Assembly (NCBI GenBank): GCA_964626565.1
Contig: CAZVFX010000093.1
Location: forward strand, 1 to 28,128
Source: CAZVFX01 sp964626565
Lineage (GTDB): Bacteria; Myxococcota_A; UBA9042; CAIXZC01
Direction of reading: 5' to 3'
Length of the DNA: 28,128 nucleotides
In this document: piece after piece, positions 14,218-22,300 of the stretch
How positions within the stretch are numbered: position 1 is the first letter of the stretch
Layout of the letters: each line of letters opens with the position of its first letter
Position numbers and translations under genes: made by a program
Notes under the pieces: generated by a model
The model's input: the letters and a program-made list of their open reading frames with translations, nothing else
Told to the model about the DNA's origin: nothing
Databases searched by the model: none

Positions 14218-14450
14218 ACGGCCGATGAGGTATGTACAGGGTTGTCCTCCTTCGCACCTCCTCCATCAAGCAGGAGGTGCTACGGCGGATTAACGTTTCC
14301 AAGCACATTGGTCCTGCTCATTTCATAAGTCACAAATCCGTATGCTGGGCACCAAAATCCGCCGTAGCCTTGGCGAAGGAGGACAACCCCTTCCGAAAAA
14401 ATATCGGCCTCTGCAAAGAAAAATGTGCCACATCGGGTCCCAACACCCGA
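14218..14450 (+). mobile_element. 233-bp structured repeat, copy B (without a nuclease gene)
   Basis: 231 of 233 positions match copy A at 12344-12576. All stems are kept, and the side hairpin is longer here: CACCTCCT pairs with AGGAGGTG over eight positions, because the A at 14256 replaces the T of copy A. After the block, similarity to copy A fades but continues (CTACAAGCACATCAA in both) until about 14490, where the sequence jumps to the last codons of a GIY-YIG gene. Copy B therefore looks like a non-autonomous, deleted form of the copy A element. Confidence 0.85.
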
Positions 14451-14490
14451 CAACAACTACAGACCGTTCAACTACAAGCACATCAACCAG

Positions 14491-14533
14491 GTCAGGCTCC
14501 GGACGGGCCTTCGCTGTCCGGCGATTGTGGTGA
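14491..14533 (+). pseudogene. 3' remnant of a GIY-YIG nuclease gene
   Basis: The bases 14492-14533 encode SGSGRAFAVRRLW and stop, against SGSGRAFAARRLW in the intact gene at 12825-12866. Of five base differences in the 43-base alignment, four are synonymous third-position changes (Ser, Gly, Arg, Arg codons) and one changes Ala to Val. That pattern shows the two tails diverged while both were coding. The rest of the gene (about 207 bases including ribosome site and start) is missing. The hairpin GGCTC-CGGAC-GGGCC is kept with one G.T pair. Confidence 0.8.
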
Positions 14534-14542
14534 TGGTATCTG

Positions 14543-14570
14543 TTGACCTGACGGCCTCAAACGGTAGAAT
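14543..14570 (+). promoter_or_regulatory. sigma70-type promoter of the carotenoid hydratase gene
   Basis: TTGACC at 14543-14548, a 16-base spacer, and TAGAAT at 14565-14570; each hexamer matches consensus at five of six positions. The expected start point near 14577 leaves a leader of about 23 bases with the GGAGGG ribosome site. It begins ten bases after the GIY-YIG remnant stop, so the element lies directly against the promoter. Confidence 0.7.
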
Positions 14571-14599
14571 AGTCCGGTGCGTCTGGAGGGAGTTCGCCC

Positions 14600-15622
14600 A
14601 TGACCGAGTTGGCCGTACCGCTGTTGTCACCGGAAAGTCTGAAGAGGGAGTTCAAGCTCTACCTGCCCCTGTGGTTTCTTTATCTCGAAGCAGTTGGCCT
14701 GCTGCACCTGGCTCTGGCCAACTATCCGGACGCCGGCTTCGAGGCGCTGGGTATGTCGAGATTCTGGTTTGCCGCAACGTTTCTGTTCCCGCTGACCATT
14801 CTCGCGCTGTTTCTGGTGTTGCGCCTCTACCGGTCGAAACGGTTGGCGCCCGACTGGAAGTCCTGGGGGGGGCTGGCCGCGGTGCTGTTTGGAGTGCCCG
14901 CAGCCGCGATCCTGTTTCACCAGCCCAAAGTGCTCAGCCACGACCAGCTTACCTGGGTGTTTGAAATCTCTCAGTTTGTCTGGGTTGCCCTGCTGGTTGT
15001 CCACCTCGTCTGGACCCGCGGCTGGCACGCACTGGTCCTCTTTTTCGGGGTGACTTTTGCGTACGGCCTCATACTGGAGAACACCGGTATCTTCATGCGC
15101 TTCTTCTTTGAGCCCAGTTTCCGCCTGTATCTGGGCCCGCTGCCTGCACCGCTGTGCACTATGCTCGGCTGGTGCGTGGTGTTCTACGTCACCGTGGCCA
15201 TCGTCCAGCAGTTGGCAGATTGGATCCCTTGGCTCAAGAAGACCGTCTGGCGCCGCGCTGTGGCGGCCACGCTGGCCGCCCTCCTCATGGACGCGCAACT
15301 CGACCCGCTGGCGTCAATGTCCGGTGTCTTCTGGCAGTGGAACGAGCTGCTGCCTCCGGCGTTCCTTGGTGTGCCCATAATCAACTTCGCGGCCTGGTTC
15401 GGCGCGTTTCTCCCCTACACTTACCTGGTGTTCAAGATTCTCGACAAAGAGGAATGGTCCCCCGGCCGTAAGAATTGGGAACTGTTCATCCGCCTCCCCC
15501 TCGCCGCGCTGATCGGTGGATGCATATGTTTTGGGATAATGGCCATCGTCGAAGGCGGCTTCGATGGGCCGACGTTTACCATCCTGCGTGAATTTTCCGA
15601 GCGGTTGCATCCTTACGGGTAG
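14600..15622 (+). CDS. carotenoid biosynthesis membrane protein, CruF-type 1,2-hydratase family
   Basis: A 340-residue integral membrane protein with about eight hydrophobic segments. The family signatures are GVTFAYGLILENTGIF and MDAQLDPLASMSG...FWQW followed by GVPIINFAAWF, matching the Caroten_synth (DUF422) family that includes CruF-type carotenoid 1,2-hydratases and bisanhydrobacterioruberin hydratase. Those enzymes add water to the psi-end of acyclic carotenoids in the membrane. No other carotenoid gene is in the window, so its pathway partners must lie elsewhere or it has another lipid substrate. ATG 14600 has GGAGGG nine bases before it. It ends two bases from the stop of the convergent kinase gene. 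Confidence 0.8.
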   Translation: MTELAVPLLSPESLKREFKLYLPLWFLYLEAVGLLHLALANYPDAGFEALGMSRFWFAATFLFPLTILALFLVLRLYRSKRLAPDWKSWGGLAAVLFGVPAAAILFHQPKVLSHDQLTWVFEISQFVWVALLVVHLVWTRGWHALVLFFGVTFAYGLILENTGIFMRFFFEPSFRLYLGPLPAPLCTMLGWCVVFYVTVAIVQQLADWIPWLKKTVWRRAVAATLAALLMDAQLDPLASMSGVFWQWNELLPPAFLGVPIINFAAWFGAFLPYTYLVFKILDKEEWSPGRKNWELFIRLPLAALIGGCICFGIMAIVEGGFDGPTFTILREFSERLHPYG

Positions 15623-15624
15623 GG

Positions 15625-18150
15625 TCAGGCCGGCGGCAGGTTTTCATCCAGATACCGCTGCAGACGGGACACCTCATCCGCCAGTTGTTCCACCAGGTCA
15701 GCAATTGAGTCAAGCTCTCCGGTCCGTCCAGTCTTGACGACAGCCTCAGCTCTGTCGGCCAGACCGCCGGCCGCCAGGTTCAGCGCCGATCCCTTGAGCG
15801 ATTGAGAGAGGCGGACCGCTTTTTCCACCTCGCCGGCGGTGAAAAGACTCGGGAGTTCCGATACAACCTGGGCCGCCTGGACTCGTAAGGACTCCACAAG
15901 TTCCAACAGCAGCGCCTCATCGCCATCGACGTTGAGCCTGGCCTGGTTCAAGTCGAGGGGATGGCCCGGTGCCGTACTTTCGGCCAGGCCATCTTGCTGT
16001 TCCAATGCCCCGTCTGCTTGCGCAAATGTACCGTGGGTCTCCTGCAGGACGTTCAACAGGAGGTCCTTGCGCACCGGTTTGGTGAGATAGCCATCCATTC
16101 CCGTTTCCGCGCATACGGCGCGGTCTTCATCGCTCGCGTGCGCCGTGAGGGCGACGATTCGAGTGCGAGGCAAGCCCAACTGTTGCTCTCGCTTACGAAT
16201 CGATGTGGTGGCCTCCAGCCCACCCATCACAGGCATCTGCAGGTCCATCAAGACCACGTCGTACTTGACCTTTTGTACGGCCTCGACTGCTTCTCGACCG
16301 TCGCTAGCGGTGTCCACCTGATGGCCGGCGTTCTGCAATTGCAGGCTGGTCGCCAGCCGATTGGTTTCATTGTCCTCGACCAGAAGAACATTGAGAGGCA
16401 CGTGGGCTGAGCCAACCGAGTATCTTGTCACCAAGGGCGTGTGTACATCCCACCCTCCTTCCCGCAGGAGGGCTTCGGCCAGGATTTCTTCCATCAGGTC
16501 GGCGTCGAAGGGGCGTGCCAGATATGCATCTACCCCAGCGCCGGCACACCGAGAGGCATGTCCCCGTTCTCCTGCCGACACCGTCAAAACTATGCGCAAA
16601 TCCGGTTGCGCCACTTGTGACCTGGCCTCTGCGGCGAGAGCGAATCCCTCCTCCGCAGATACGCTTTCATCTATGCCCAACAGCTGGAAAGGGGCCTCAC
16701 TACGGGCGGCGAGGAGCAAAGACTCCAACGCGACGGCAGCGCTGGCTACCGTTTGAACCGTCCCCCCGGCCCGGGAGACGACCGTCGCCAGGGTGGACCC
16801 GTCGTCAGGTCCCCGGCTGAACAGCAGCGCACGGCAGGTAGACAGTGTTGCCTGACCGCCCTTACCGGTCGCAGCGGCTCTGACAAAGACACCGAAAGGC
16901 GCCTCGAAGTAGAAAGTGGAACCCTGGCCCGGCACACTGTCAAACCATATGCGTCCGTTCATCAATCCGGCGAGCTGGCTGCTTATGGCCAGTCCCAGCC
17001 CGGTCCCTCCGAAGCGTCGGGTGGTGGAAGAGTCGGCCTGTGCGAACGCCTCGAATATGACATCCGCCTTGTCTTCGGGTATTCCCACTCCCGTATCCTT
17101 CAGCGAGAACAGAACGGTTGCTTCCGACAGGTTTCGGCTCTGCAGTCTGACTCTGACCTCGACGCTGCCCCGGTCGGTGAACTTGACCGCGTTGCCGGCC
17201 AGGTTCAACAGAATCTGCCGTACGCGGCCGGGGTCACCGATGAGGTGGCCCGGCACCTCGGGCGCCACAGCCGACGTTAACTCCAGCTTCTTGGTGGCTG
17301 CCGCGACGCTCACGCTGCGAACTACCTGGTTCACCAACTCGCTGACGCCAAATGCGGCGGAGTTCAACTCCACCCGGTTCGCCTCAATCCGGGAGAAATC
17401 GAGAATGTCATTGATGACCGTGAGCAGGGAGTAGGCCGATGTCTTGACTACCTCCAGATACGCCTTCTGCTCATCCGAAAGCTTTGTCTCCAGAGCAAGT
17501 TCAGTCATTCCGACGATGCCGTTCATGGGGGTGCGGATCTCGTGGCTCATATTGGCCAGAAACTGCGACTTCGCGCGGCTGGCCTCTTCCGCTGTTCGCC
17601 TGGCCTCGGCCAACTCGGCGTATGAAGTCCTTACGTCGCGCAACAGCGCTTTGCCCAGACTGTGGTCGTGGGCTATGGCCACCACTAGCGGACGATCCGA
17701 GTCCGGAGGGGTCACCTTCAGCCAGCGGATCAGCAGCACTCTTCCGGATTCCGGAAGCTCATGCTCATTAACGTGCATGGCCTGGAACTGCGGCGGCGTC
17801 AACCCCAGCCGGCGCAAGACCGTCTCCTTCGGGGTGGCAGAGTCGCATCCTACCATTCGCAGCAGGGCAGGGCTGATCTCCTGGACGGTTCCCTCCTCAT
17901 CGAACAATGCGTATCCGCCACCGACGTTCAGCAGGGAGGTTTGCAGCAGACCTTTGGCTTGCAACCGGGGGTCAATGAAGTCTTGAATCAGCCTCAGCAG
18001 GTCAATTGCCGAAGGGTTCTGGCCCTCAAGGCCTTCCTCCCTAAGGGCCGAACCGAGGATTTGGCGGGCAAACAAGGGGGCGACCATGGCCAGCTTGGCG
18101 GCAACCGAATCCAGGAGCAGGTTTTCGGAAGTACTTTCATCCTTCGGCAC
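15625..18150 (-). CDS. hybrid sensor histidine kinase (PAS, HisKA, HATPase, pseudo-receiver, receiver, His-less HPt)
   Basis: An 841-residue cytosolic kinase without membrane segments, starting at GTG 18150 behind GGGAGGTGAG. Domains: helical N-terminus (1-70), PAS-like (72-165), coiled linker, HisKA with the phosphorylated His203 (FLANMSHEIRTPMNG), HATPase with Asn320 (NLAGNAVKF), DTGVGI and GGTGLGL (345-420), a degenerate receiver (438-560), a canonical receiver (586-705; Asp591-Asn pocket VEDNETN, Asp636 in VLMDLQMP, Thr669, Lys691) and an HPt-like tail (733-841). The first receiver has Ser-Arg where the acidic pair should be and Arg546 for the Lys. The HPt reads LSQSLKGSALNLA, with Gln783 where the phosphorylated His belongs. 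Only the His203 to Asp636 transfer looks intact. It follows the V4R gene by 35 bases, so that protein probably supplies the signal. Confidence 0.93.
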   Translation of the reverse strand: MPKDESTSENLLLDSVAAKLAMVAPLFARQILGSALREEGLEGQNPSAIDLLRLIQDFIDPRLQAKGLLQTSLLNVGGGYALFDEEGTVQEISPALLRMVGCDSATPKETVLRRLGLTPPQFQAMHVNEHELPESGRVLLIRWLKVTPPDSDRPLVVAIAHDHSLGKALLRDVRTSYAELAEARRTAEEASRAKSQFLANMSHEIRTPMNGIVGMTELALETKLSDEQKAYLEVVKTSAYSLLTVINDILDFSRIEANRVELNSAAFGVSELVNQVVRSVSVAAATKKLELTSAVAPEVPGHLIGDPGRVRQILLNLAGNAVKFTDRGSVEVRVRLQSRNLSEATVLFSLKDTGVGIPEDKADVIFEAFAQADSSTTRRFGGTGLGLAISSQLAGLMNGRIWFDSVPGQGSTFYFEAPFGVFVRAAATGKGGQATLSTCRALLFSRGPDDGSTLATVVSRAGGTVQTVASAAVALESLLLAARSEAPFQLLGIDESVSAEEGFALAAEARSQVAQPDLRIVLTVSAGERGHASRCAGAGVDAYLARPFDADLMEEILAEALLREGGWDVHTPLVTRYSVGSAHVPLNVLLVEDNETNRLATSLQLQNAGHQVDTASDGREAVEAVQKVKYDVVLMDLQMPVMGGLEATTSIRKREQQLGLPRTRIVALTAHASDEDRAVCAETGMDGYLTKPVRKDLLLNVLQETHGTFAQADGALEQQDGLAESTAPGHPLDLNQARLNVDGDEALLLELVESLRVQAAQVVSELPSLFTAGEVEKAVRLSQSLKGSALNLAAGGLADRAEAVVKTGRTGELDSIADLVEQLADEVSRLQRYLDENLPPA

Positions 18151-18185
18151 GACTCACCTCCCGTCCAGCAAACCTGTTGTCCCGC

Positions 18186-18854
18186 CTACACCGACGCGTT
18201 CACATATGCTGCGATGTGCGCGTCGAGCTTGTGCGGGGGAGCCATGATGAATCTGCACCACTCATCGCCCCGGGCCCGGCAGGAGATCTCGCGAGACGTC
18301 AGTTTCAGCCCGAAACTCTCGGAGCACCAACCGGACGAATACCCTGCATTCATGTGGCAGGTGCAAAAATCGGTGGTTTCACCCAGGGCGAGCCACGAGT
18401 CAGCCTCGAAGGATTGAGGATGATCGTAGATCAGGTAGTAATCCTCGTTGGGAGCCGGGCGGCTTTCGGGATGAATGTCCACGAATGCCCAGCCGGAATG
18501 GGCAAAATGAACCGGGCCGGAGGACAGCTTCGCGATGGGGTCTTCAACTCCCAGCTTGGTGCAGAAGGCTTTGGCATCGCTCTGCCCGAACGAAAACGCC
18601 ATGTCGAACAATACCGACCCGGCCCCCTCCAGCGCTTCCCTCTCGGTGAGCCCCGGGTACATCTGCTTCATGAAACGGAAGAACTCCACCGACAGCGAGG
18701 TCGCCCTGACCAGCACGTAGCGCTCGTCACCTATGATGATGGTCCCTTGGCTCGAGTTCATCTCCATGGAGTTGAAGAAACTTGCGACGACCCCTTCCGC
18801 TTTCTCGAAGAGAGGCGCGAATTGGGGTGGCACGTTTACCGTTGTCAGCGTCAT
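18186..18854 (-). CDS. XylR N-terminal/V4R-domain sensor protein
   Basis: A 222-residue soluble protein. Residues 1-142 resemble the aromatic-binding N-domain of XylR/DmpR activators (GTIIIGDERYVLVRATSL, MYPGLTEREA, GAGSVLFDMAFSFGQSDA). Residues 143-205 form a V4R (vinyl-4-reductase) domain: WLALGETTDFCTC, AGYSSGWCSESFGL, then REISCRARGDEWCRFIM. Five cysteines (164, 166, 177, 192, 200) lie in positions suited to zinc binding. There is no AAA+ or DNA-binding part, so it is a stand-alone ligand sensor. ATG 18854 has GGAAGGAGC before it. As first gene of an operon with the hybrid kinase, it likely binds a small hydrophobic ligand and controls that kinase; this coupling is inferred from position. 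Confidence 0.85.
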   Translation of the reverse strand: MTLTTVNVPPQFAPLFEKAEGVVASFFNSMEMNSSQGTIIIGDERYVLVRATSLSVEFFRFMKQMYPGLTEREALEGAGSVLFDMAFSFGQSDAKAFCTKLGVEDPIAKLSSGPVHFAHSGWAFVDIHPESRPAPNEDYYLIYDHPQSFEADSWLALGETTDFCTCHMNAGYSSGWCSESFGLKLTSREISCRARGDEWCRFIMAPPHKLDAHIAAYVNASV

Positions 18855-18919
18855 GGTTGCTCCTTCCCTTGCCGGATTGCACCTTCCTGCCCGAAACGAT
18901 ATTTCACCTACTATTCCTT

Positions 18920-18948
18920 TAAATACCTTGGTTCGCTAAAAACGGCAA
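18920..18948 (-). promoter_or_regulatory. possible promoter of the V4R/hybrid kinase operon
   Basis: Read on the minus strand: TTGCCG (18948-18943), 17 bases, TATTTA (18925-18920). The -35 matches at four positions and the -10 at three. It would give a leader of about 60 bases before the ATG at 18854. Confidence 0.3.
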
Positions 18949-19039
18949 TAGACTGCAATCACTCCATTGTTTGCCTTTCGCCTAATTCGAGTCTGCAGAG
19001 TGAAAGGTCGGCAGATGACTGTGGTCATCGCAAGCGGGG

Positions 19040-19279
19040 AACCGGCACAAGAGTACGGCGGTCGGGGTGGAAGTCGGTTTGACGGTGCTATCGCTGATAA
19101 TGATGGATATCGACGACTTCAAGGTGAGCAACGACGCTCACGGGCACCTGGTCGGCGTCGCCTGCCTGCAGCCGGCCAATGACACCATGCGAACGTTGAT
19201 TGAACGGGCCGACGTGGCTTTGTGCGAAGCCAAGGCTGCGGGCAAGAACCGCACGCACATCTGGACATCATCTCTGTAG
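19040..19279 (+). pseudogene. decayed GGDEF (diguanylate cyclase) domain relic
   Basis: From the GTG at 19067 the frame reads VLSLIMMDIDDFKVSNDAHG, then HLVGVACLQPAND, and then jumps to LIERADVALCEAKAAGKNR with a stop at 19277-19279. These are the first and last conserved blocks of a GGDEF domain. The middle of about 85 residues, including the GGDEF active-site loop, is missing; the junction is near 19166-19200. Upstream, the typical lead-in R-V-R-R-S-G-W is in another frame and joins the E-V-G-L-T-V part only through a frameshift near 19067. There is no ribosome site or start for a full protein. The 520-base gap 18855-19374 otherwise holds only the promoters of the two flanking genes. Confidence 0.75.
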
Positions 19280-19298
19280 CCGCCCGCCTCCAACCTCC

Positions 19299-19327
19299 TT
19301 GTAAACGCCATCAGTTCGCGGCATATT
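19299..19327 (+). promoter_or_regulatory. possible sigma70-type promoter of the RHS lipoprotein operon
   Basis: TTGTAA at 19299-19304, 17 bases, CATATT at 19322-19327; four of six matches each. The predicted start near 19334 leaves a leader of about 40 bases. The -10 is overlapped by one arm of an inverted repeat. Confidence 0.4.
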
Positions 19328-19361
19328 GGTTGTGATGGAATAGACGTGCAGCCAACCAATA
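19324..19361. promoter_or_regulatory. 9-bp inverted repeat between promoter and ribosome site of the RHS gene
   Basis: TATTGGTTG (19324-19332) and CAACCAATA (19353-19361) are perfect complements with a 20-base spacer. The right arm ends three bases before the GGAG ribosome site (19364-19367). The pair could bind a dimeric regulator or form a leader hairpin. Confidence 0.45.
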
Positions 19362-19374
19362 CGGCGGAGCATCT

Positions 19375-22300
19375 ATGCGGCAAACGGCCTGCATCAGCAT
19401 GTTGGCGTTCGTCCTTTTGGCCGCTAGCTGTGGGCAGGAGGGGACCTCGGTCAAGCCGCCCGTTGCCGTCGACGTGAAGGATGCGGTGGTCGCACCGGAT
19501 ATGCGCCCTCTTTTCGATGCTGGACTCTTCTCCGATACCCCCGATTGGAAGTCTGACGCACCGGACAGCCCCGATTGGGTTCTGACCGACCTTCAGGCAG
19601 AGGCAAAGGGAGACAGCGCGGATGCGGTTCTGGCCGACATGGGGGATTCCGGACAAGCTGAGTACGAGGTCCACCTTGATTCAACGGAAGAGTTGGATTT
19701 GCCGGTTCCCGATGAGTCTTCGGTTGAGCCGGATCTAGCTCTGCCTCCCGACCTGCAACTTGAGGGCGGAGAACTGATCTTCGTAGGCGTTGCCGGAGGC
19801 TGGCATTCCGGCCCTGTTGAGGTGATGCCCGAAAACGGGGGTGGTGGTGAGCTTAACTGGACGGTGGAAACCGAGACTCCGTGGATCGCTGTGGAGCCGG
19901 TGGACGGTGGGCCGGGACAAGGTTTCACTGTCACATTGGTCGATGGCGAAGTCCCTTCGCTGCCGGGTACACTTTCGGGCTTGATTACGGTGGTCTCGGC
20001 AGACGACCCCACCGATTTTGAAGGGCTCGAGGTGGAGCTGGAGCTGGTGAGCAAGGAGGCGGGGCCGTTTACGACCCAGTTCGCCTACGACGACGTCGAC
20101 CGCCTTACGTCGATAACGTTCCCCGACGGGAGCGCAACCTCGTTTTCCTACGGAATGGGGCCTGAACCGACGGAAATAACCTGGCCCGATGAGGCGGTCT
20201 CAACGCGGAACTACGACGAGGCGGGACGAGTGGTCAAGATGTTCGACTCGACAGGCCAGATGGAACTGGTGTGGAACGGCCTGGCCCAGCTTGAAGAACT
20301 GGTCTACCCGGACGGCTCGGGATTCATCTATGGGTACGACCCGGAAGGGCGGCTGGCCGAACTCACATATCCGGACGGGGCCGTTGCCTCGTACTCATAC
20401 GACAGCACCGGACTGCTGTCCGGCATGACGAGCCCTTCCGGCGAGTTTGTGTTCGACCGGGATGAGAACGGCAGGCTCTTGCACAAGTACTTCCCGGGCG
20501 GTGTGGAGACCATCTATGAATACGATGAAGATGGCCGGCTGTGGGCCGCCGAGACCCTTGACCCGGACGGCGACCTGGTGGTTCGATTCGAGCAGGGTTT
20601 TGACCCTGCGGGTAAGAGGGCCTTTGTGACCGAAACCGGCCCTCAGGAGACCTTCTCCTGGGATTTCCTCTACGACCCCGCCGGACGTCTGGAAACGGCT
20701 GCGGGGCCCGAAGGAGAGGTGCTTTTTGTCTACGGGCCCGGCGGGCGGCGGGTGTCGAGGCAGGGGCCGGAGGGCGAGGTAGTTTACGAATACGACTCCG
20801 ACGGCAGGATGATACGCGCCGGCGACGCAGTGATGAGGTACGACGGCCGAGGCCGACTGATTGAGAAGATCTCTCCGCAAGGGAAGACAGGGTACGGGTA
20901 CGACGGCCGGGACCACCTGGTTGCGGTGACCGGGGCGGAGCTTGACGTGCAGTACGGTTACGCACCCGACGGAGTGAGACACAACCGGACTTCGGTCGGC
21001 GGAAGCGAAGCGCTGTACCAGACCGTTCTGGACGGCATCCCCCGCATTGTATACCGAGAGCATGACGCACCCGGCGAGGGCAAAAAATGTCGGTTTGTGT
21101 ACGGGCCGGGCTGGTTGGCCGAAGAGTGCGCCGACAGCGAACCCCGCATTATCGTTCAGGACCTCCTGGGCAGCGTGTCCAGGGTTATCTCCGCTGATGG
21201 AGAAGTGCTGACGCAGCGGTTCACACCCTTCGGGGAGCGCACCGAAGGGGAATACCACCTGGGGTATCGCGGGGAAGAGCAAGACCCGGAGACCGGACTA
21301 ATTCATCTTCGGGCACGCGAATACGACCCTTCCCTCGGAATTTTCTACACCAAAGATCCAGCTCCGCCCCAGCTTGCTTCGACCGGCACTCTCGACCCCT
21401 ACCGATATGTGTCCGCGGACCCCGTAAATAAGGTCGATCCCGACGGAAGGGAAGGTGAAGACGACTTCTCCATGGACAGCCTCATGGCCGAGGCGGTGGA
21501 AGCTCTCAAGAAGCTGGAATTGGTAAAGAAACACGACCTGGCGGTTATCGGCGTGCTGCACATCGAAATAGAAGGCGGCGGGGAAGTGGATTGGGGAGAC
21601 ATGGGGTTTACGGGCGAGATCTCCATGGAACTCAACCTGCCGGTGGTGATCATTGAAGAGGGCAAAGAAATTTCCTGGGAAGCCAAGTGGATCAATATGT
21701 GGCCTTTCTCCATGTTTGCAGGGGGCGCGAAAACGCCGTTTACGGAAGCCGCAGATTTCACACTGCCACTATCCGGCGAATCCGAGGACGGAAAACTGTC
21801 GGGCGAGGGTGAGTTCAATATCAAGATTGAGTTCACCGGCAAGATCTACATGACCAAGACCGCTGACAAGGAGATCTGGGGTAACCAGGGGTACATCATG
21901 GGCGAGCCGCCCAAAGGCGGTGTTTCACTCGACAAGGCTGCCTCGGTGCTGGCTGAACTTGGCGATGTCGACGGAGCCGCGTACGACCCCATGTCAGGCC
22001 AGCTTGTGCTGTTCGGCCCGGAAGAAGATGTTTCTCTGCCGCCTATGTCCGCCGACGACCTCGTGGCCGCGTACCGGTCCGTGTTCCTCCATGCGGGTGA
22101 AGACCCGGGGGTCACCATCGGCAACGTGCCGCCTCCGGATGGTTTCGAGGGGGAACAGGGGGTAAAATATTTTGGCGGGGTGGAAGACACCGGCTTGGGC
22201 TGGATCCTGTTCGAGGCGGACCGCCTGCTCAAAACCTACTCCATGGGCGAGGACAACGTCACCGGCGAGGCGGTGGTGTCAACGGTGCCGGGGTATGCGT

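Noticed and set aside
18177..19082. 301-codon plus-strand frame opposite the V4R gene
   Set aside because: Antisense to a clear V4R protein. Only its last few codons, R-V-R-R-S-G-W, matter, as part of the GGDEF relic.
20363..21282. Minus-strand frames of 235 and 295 codons opposite the RHS gene
   Set aside because: They mirror YD-repeat codons; no domain, ribosome site or signal is present.
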